Origin: Nocardioides sp. dk884
GTDB taxonomy: Bacteria > Actinomycetota > Actinomycetes > Propionibacteriales > Nocardioidaceae
Assembly: GCF_009557055.1 (NCBI RefSeq)
Contig: NZ_CP045649.1
Span: 3,199,501-3,263,500, forward strand
Direction of reading: 5' to 3'
Length of the DNA stretch: 64,000 bases
Below, one piece after another: positions 62,469 to 64,000 of this stretch. A model generated the notes under the pieces. The model did not search any database. It had not been told where the DNA came from and worked only from the letters and a program-made list of their open reading frames with translations. Position numbers and translations under genes: made by a program. Every line of letters begins with the position of its first letter. Position 1 is the first letter of the stretch.

Positions 62469-62485
62469 AACGTGTAAATAACGCA
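62469..62485. promoter_or_regulatory. repeat of the IclR-type motif before the hydrolase gene
   Basis: AACGTGTAAATAACGCA matches 13 of 17 positions of the sequence upstream of the transporter (61593-61609). It lies 12 nt before the ATG at 62497 and just ahead of AGGAG. A further GTGTAATTA at 62451-62459 may be a half site. Confidence 0.5.
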
Positions 62486-62496
62486 CAGGAGCCCGC

Positions 62497-63357
62497 ATGT
62501 CCCTCACGAAGGAATCCGCCGCCCGCGACGTGGTGCTGTCCTCTGGCACCCACGTCCGCTACTACGAGGCCGGCGACGCCGACGCGGCGAGCGTCGTGCT
62601 GCTCCACGGCTCGGGCCCCGGCGCGACGGGCTGGTCGAACTTCTCCGGCAACATCGGCGCCATCGCCGACGCCGGCTTCCACGTGATCGCCCCGGACATG
62701 CCCGGCTGGGGCGACTCCGACGCGGTCGCCACCAAGGACATGGACCACGACCGCGACCTGATCGAGCTGCTCGACGCCCTCGGCCTCGAGCGCGCCGCCC
62801 TGGTCGGCAACTCGATGGGCGCGCACACCGCGGTCCGCTTCGCGACGCTGCACCCCGAGCGGATCACCCACCTGGTCACCATGGGCGCCTCGCTCGGCAA
62901 GGGTCAGGCCAGCCTCTTCGGACCCTCCGGCGGCCCCAGCGAGGGCCTCAAGGTCCTGGTGCGTGCCTACAAGGACCCGAGCCCGGAGAACATGAAGGCG
63001 CTCGTCGAGATCATGACCTACGACACGGCGCGCTTCGCGACCCCCGAGCTCACCGAGGCCCGCTCCGCGGCGGCGCTCGCGCGCCCCGACCACCTGGCCA
63101 ACTACGTCGAGGGCCTGGCCCACGGCGCGCCGATCCCGATCAAGGTCGACCGCGAGAAGATCCGCGAGATCCAGGCCCCGTCGCTGCTCATCCACGGCAA
63201 GGACGACCGGGTCCTGTCCTACGAGGTCACCCTCTGGCTGCTCGCCAACATCCCCCACTCCCGTGCCGTGCTGCTCAACCACTGCGGCCACTGGGCGATG
63301 ATCGAGCACGCCGAGGAGTTCAACCGCCTCGTCGTCGACTTCCTGCGTCACAACTGA
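62497..63357 (+). CDS. mhpC: meta-cleavage product hydrolase (MhpC/HsaD-like)
   Basis: An alpha/beta hydrolase of 286 residues that cleaves C-C bonds in ring-fission products. The oxyanion segment LHGSGPGATGWSNFSGN is typical of MhpC, BphD and HsaD. The triad is Ser in LVGNSMGAHTAVRFA, Asp in IHGKDDRVLSYE, and His in NHCGHWAMIEHAEEFN. ATG at 62497 has AGGAG upstream. Between an IclR regulator and an MhpA-like hydroxylase it is most likely the 2-hydroxy-6-ketonona-2,4-dienedioate hydrolase; an HsaD-type steroid role is the alternative. Confidence 0.88.
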   Translation: MSLTKESAARDVVLSSGTHVRYYEAGDADAASVVLLHGSGPGATGWSNFSGNIGAIADAGFHVIAPDMPGWGDSDAVATKDMDHDRDLIELLDALGLERAALVGNSMGAHTAVRFATLHPERITHLVTMGASLGKGQASLFGPSGGPSEGLKVLVRAYKDPSPENMKALVEIMTYDTARFATPELTEARSAAALARPDHLANYVEGLAHGAPIPIKVDREKIREIQAPSLLIHGKDDRVLSYEVTLWLLANIPHSRAVLLNHCGHWAMIEHAEEFNRLVVDFLRHN

Positions 63358-63369
63358 CGAGGCGCCGCG

Positions 63370-64000
63370 ATGACCGCCACCTCACACCTCGACACCGACG
63401 TCCTCGTCATCGGCGCCGGTCCCGTCGGGCTGACCCTCGCCAACCTCGTGGCCCTGCGCGGTCATCGCGCGACGGTCCTCGAGGCTCGCACCGAGCTCAT
63501 CGACTACCCGCGCGGCGTCGGCCTGGACGACGAGGCGATCCGCACCCTGCGCACCGCCGGGTTGTGGGAGCAGATCGAGCAGTTCACCGTCCCGCACCAC
63601 GTCGTACGCCTCGTCAACGGCAAGGGCAAGGTCCTCGCGACCAACGACCCGCAGACGCAGGAGTTCGGCTTCCCCCGCAAGCACGGCTTCAACCAGCCGG
63701 TGGTCGACCGCGAGCTCGCCAAGGGCCTGGGCCGCTTCGCCGACTCCTCCCTGCGCTTCGGGCACCGCGTGATCGACCTCGTGGACCACGGTGACCACGT
63801 CAGCGTCACCGCGGAGACCGTCGACGAGCACGGTGCCGTGACCGGCACCGCCTCCTTCACCGCGCGCTACGTCGTGGGCTGCGAGGGCGGCAGCTCCTTC
63901 ACCCGCAAGTGGATGGGCGTGGAGTTCGTGGGCAAGTCGCCCTCGACCCGCTGGGTCGTGGTCGACGTCGAGAACGACCCGATCGGCGCCCCCAACGTCT
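63370..64000 (+). CDS. mhpA: 3-(3-hydroxyphenyl)propionate hydroxylase-like FAD monooxygenase (3' end cut)
   Basis: The first 210 codons of a class A flavoprotein aromatic hydroxylase; the rest lies beyond the window. It has the FAD loop DVLVIGAGPVGLTLANLVAL, the GD-type segment YPRGVGLDDEAIRTLRTAGL, and VVGCEGGSSFTRKWMGVEF, the DG-motif equivalent. The MhpA family hydroxylates 3-hydroxyphenylpropionate to the 2,3-dihydroxy compound, which the extradiol enzyme would cleave. ATG at 63370 is 12 nt after the mhpC stop, so the two are co-transcribed. Confidence 0.88.
   Translation, partial: MTATSHLDTDVLVIGAGPVGLTLANLVALRGHRATVLEARTELIDYPRGVGLDDEAIRTLRTAGLWEQIEQFTVPHHVVRLVNGKGKVLATNDPQTQEFGFPRKHGFNQPVVDRELAKGLGRFADSSLRFGHRVIDLVDHGDHVSVTAETVDEHGAVTGTASFTARYVVGCEGGSSFTRKWMGVEFVGKSPSTRWVVVDVENDPIGAPNV

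Overview
The window is very GC-rich chromosomal DNA (long open frames on both strands, NNG/NNC codons, frequent GTG and TTG starts). Its gene content is that of a high-GC actinobacterium, most likely Nocardioides or a near relative (Nocardioidaceae). Pointers are the large NAD-dependent glutamate dehydrogenase, mycothiol biosynthesis (mshB), a sigE-rseA-htrA stress locus, an actinobacterial ileS T-box with a T-box motif and ATC specifier, a DUF3117 protein, a 7Fe ferredoxin beside dapC, and many leaderless genes. The genus is inferred from gene content only. No tRNA, rRNA, CRISPR array, insertion sequence, integrase or prophage gene was recognised.

Layout. 1-9.1 kb: amino-acid catabolism (NAD-glutamate dehydrogenase cut by the left edge, tryptophan 2,3-dioxygenase, P5C dehydrogenase), a DUF2505 protein and a WS/DGAT-type acyltransferase. 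9.2-13.2 kb: a lipoprotein/membrane-protein pair, a CpaB/CpaE-like pair without the rest of a Tad pilus locus, and a small HTH protein. 13.2-15.7 kb: htrA-rseA-sigE on the minus strand. 15.9-19.7 kb: an O-methyltransferase with an apparent ATC start, and an MMPL exporter divergent from a MarR regulator across a palindromic operator. 19.3-25 kb: aminopeptidase, DUF3117, enoyl-CoA hydratase, and a translationally coupled dapE-LOG-DivIVA-like run. 25-29.5 kb: an F420-type oxidoreductase behind a KstR-like palindrome, and T-box-controlled ileS. 29.5-34.3 kb: AbiEi/DUF559, DinB, old-yellow-enzyme and patatin proteins. 34.3-39.1 kb: dapD, two tandem exported hydrolase-like paralogues, dapC, fdxA. 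39.2-45.6 kb: acetyltransferase, VanW protein, mshB, Nudix protein. 45.6-51.0 kb: a structured intergenic region, a 1060-residue secreted Ig-repeat protein and a divergent HTH/helical-repeat protein. 51-60 kb: thioesterase, malate:quinone oxidoreductase, KSTD-like flavoprotein, PAS histidine kinase, AAC(2')-I-like acetyltransferase, HNH and TOPRIM proteins, formylglycine-generating enzyme. 60-64 kb: the start of an aromatic-acid (3-hydroxyphenylpropionate type) catabolic locus: AAHS transporter, IclR regulator, meta-cleavage hydrolase and an MhpA-like hydroxylase cut by the right edge.

Themes. dapE, dapD and dapC (lysine/diaminopimelate) lie within 15 kb of one another among unrelated genes. 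Envelope genes recur: SigE stress system, VanW, two hydrolase-like paralogues, MMPL exporter and the Ig-repeat protein. Proline, glutamate, tryptophan, acyl-CoA, steroid-like and aromatic substrates are all represented among the catabolic genes. Regulation is unusually readable: thirteen genes show a TANNNT hexamer 6-8 nt before an ATG or GTG with no ribosome-binding site, several gene pairs share ATGA/GTGA overlaps, and a T-box, a KstR-like site, a MarR operator and an IclR-type repeated motif can be read directly. No wholly new multi-gene system was identified. The most unusual items are the ATC start, the hydrolase-like paralogue pair with an apparently lost catalytic Glu, the sequence element shared by two intergenic regions, and the surface-protein/HTH-repeat divergon.
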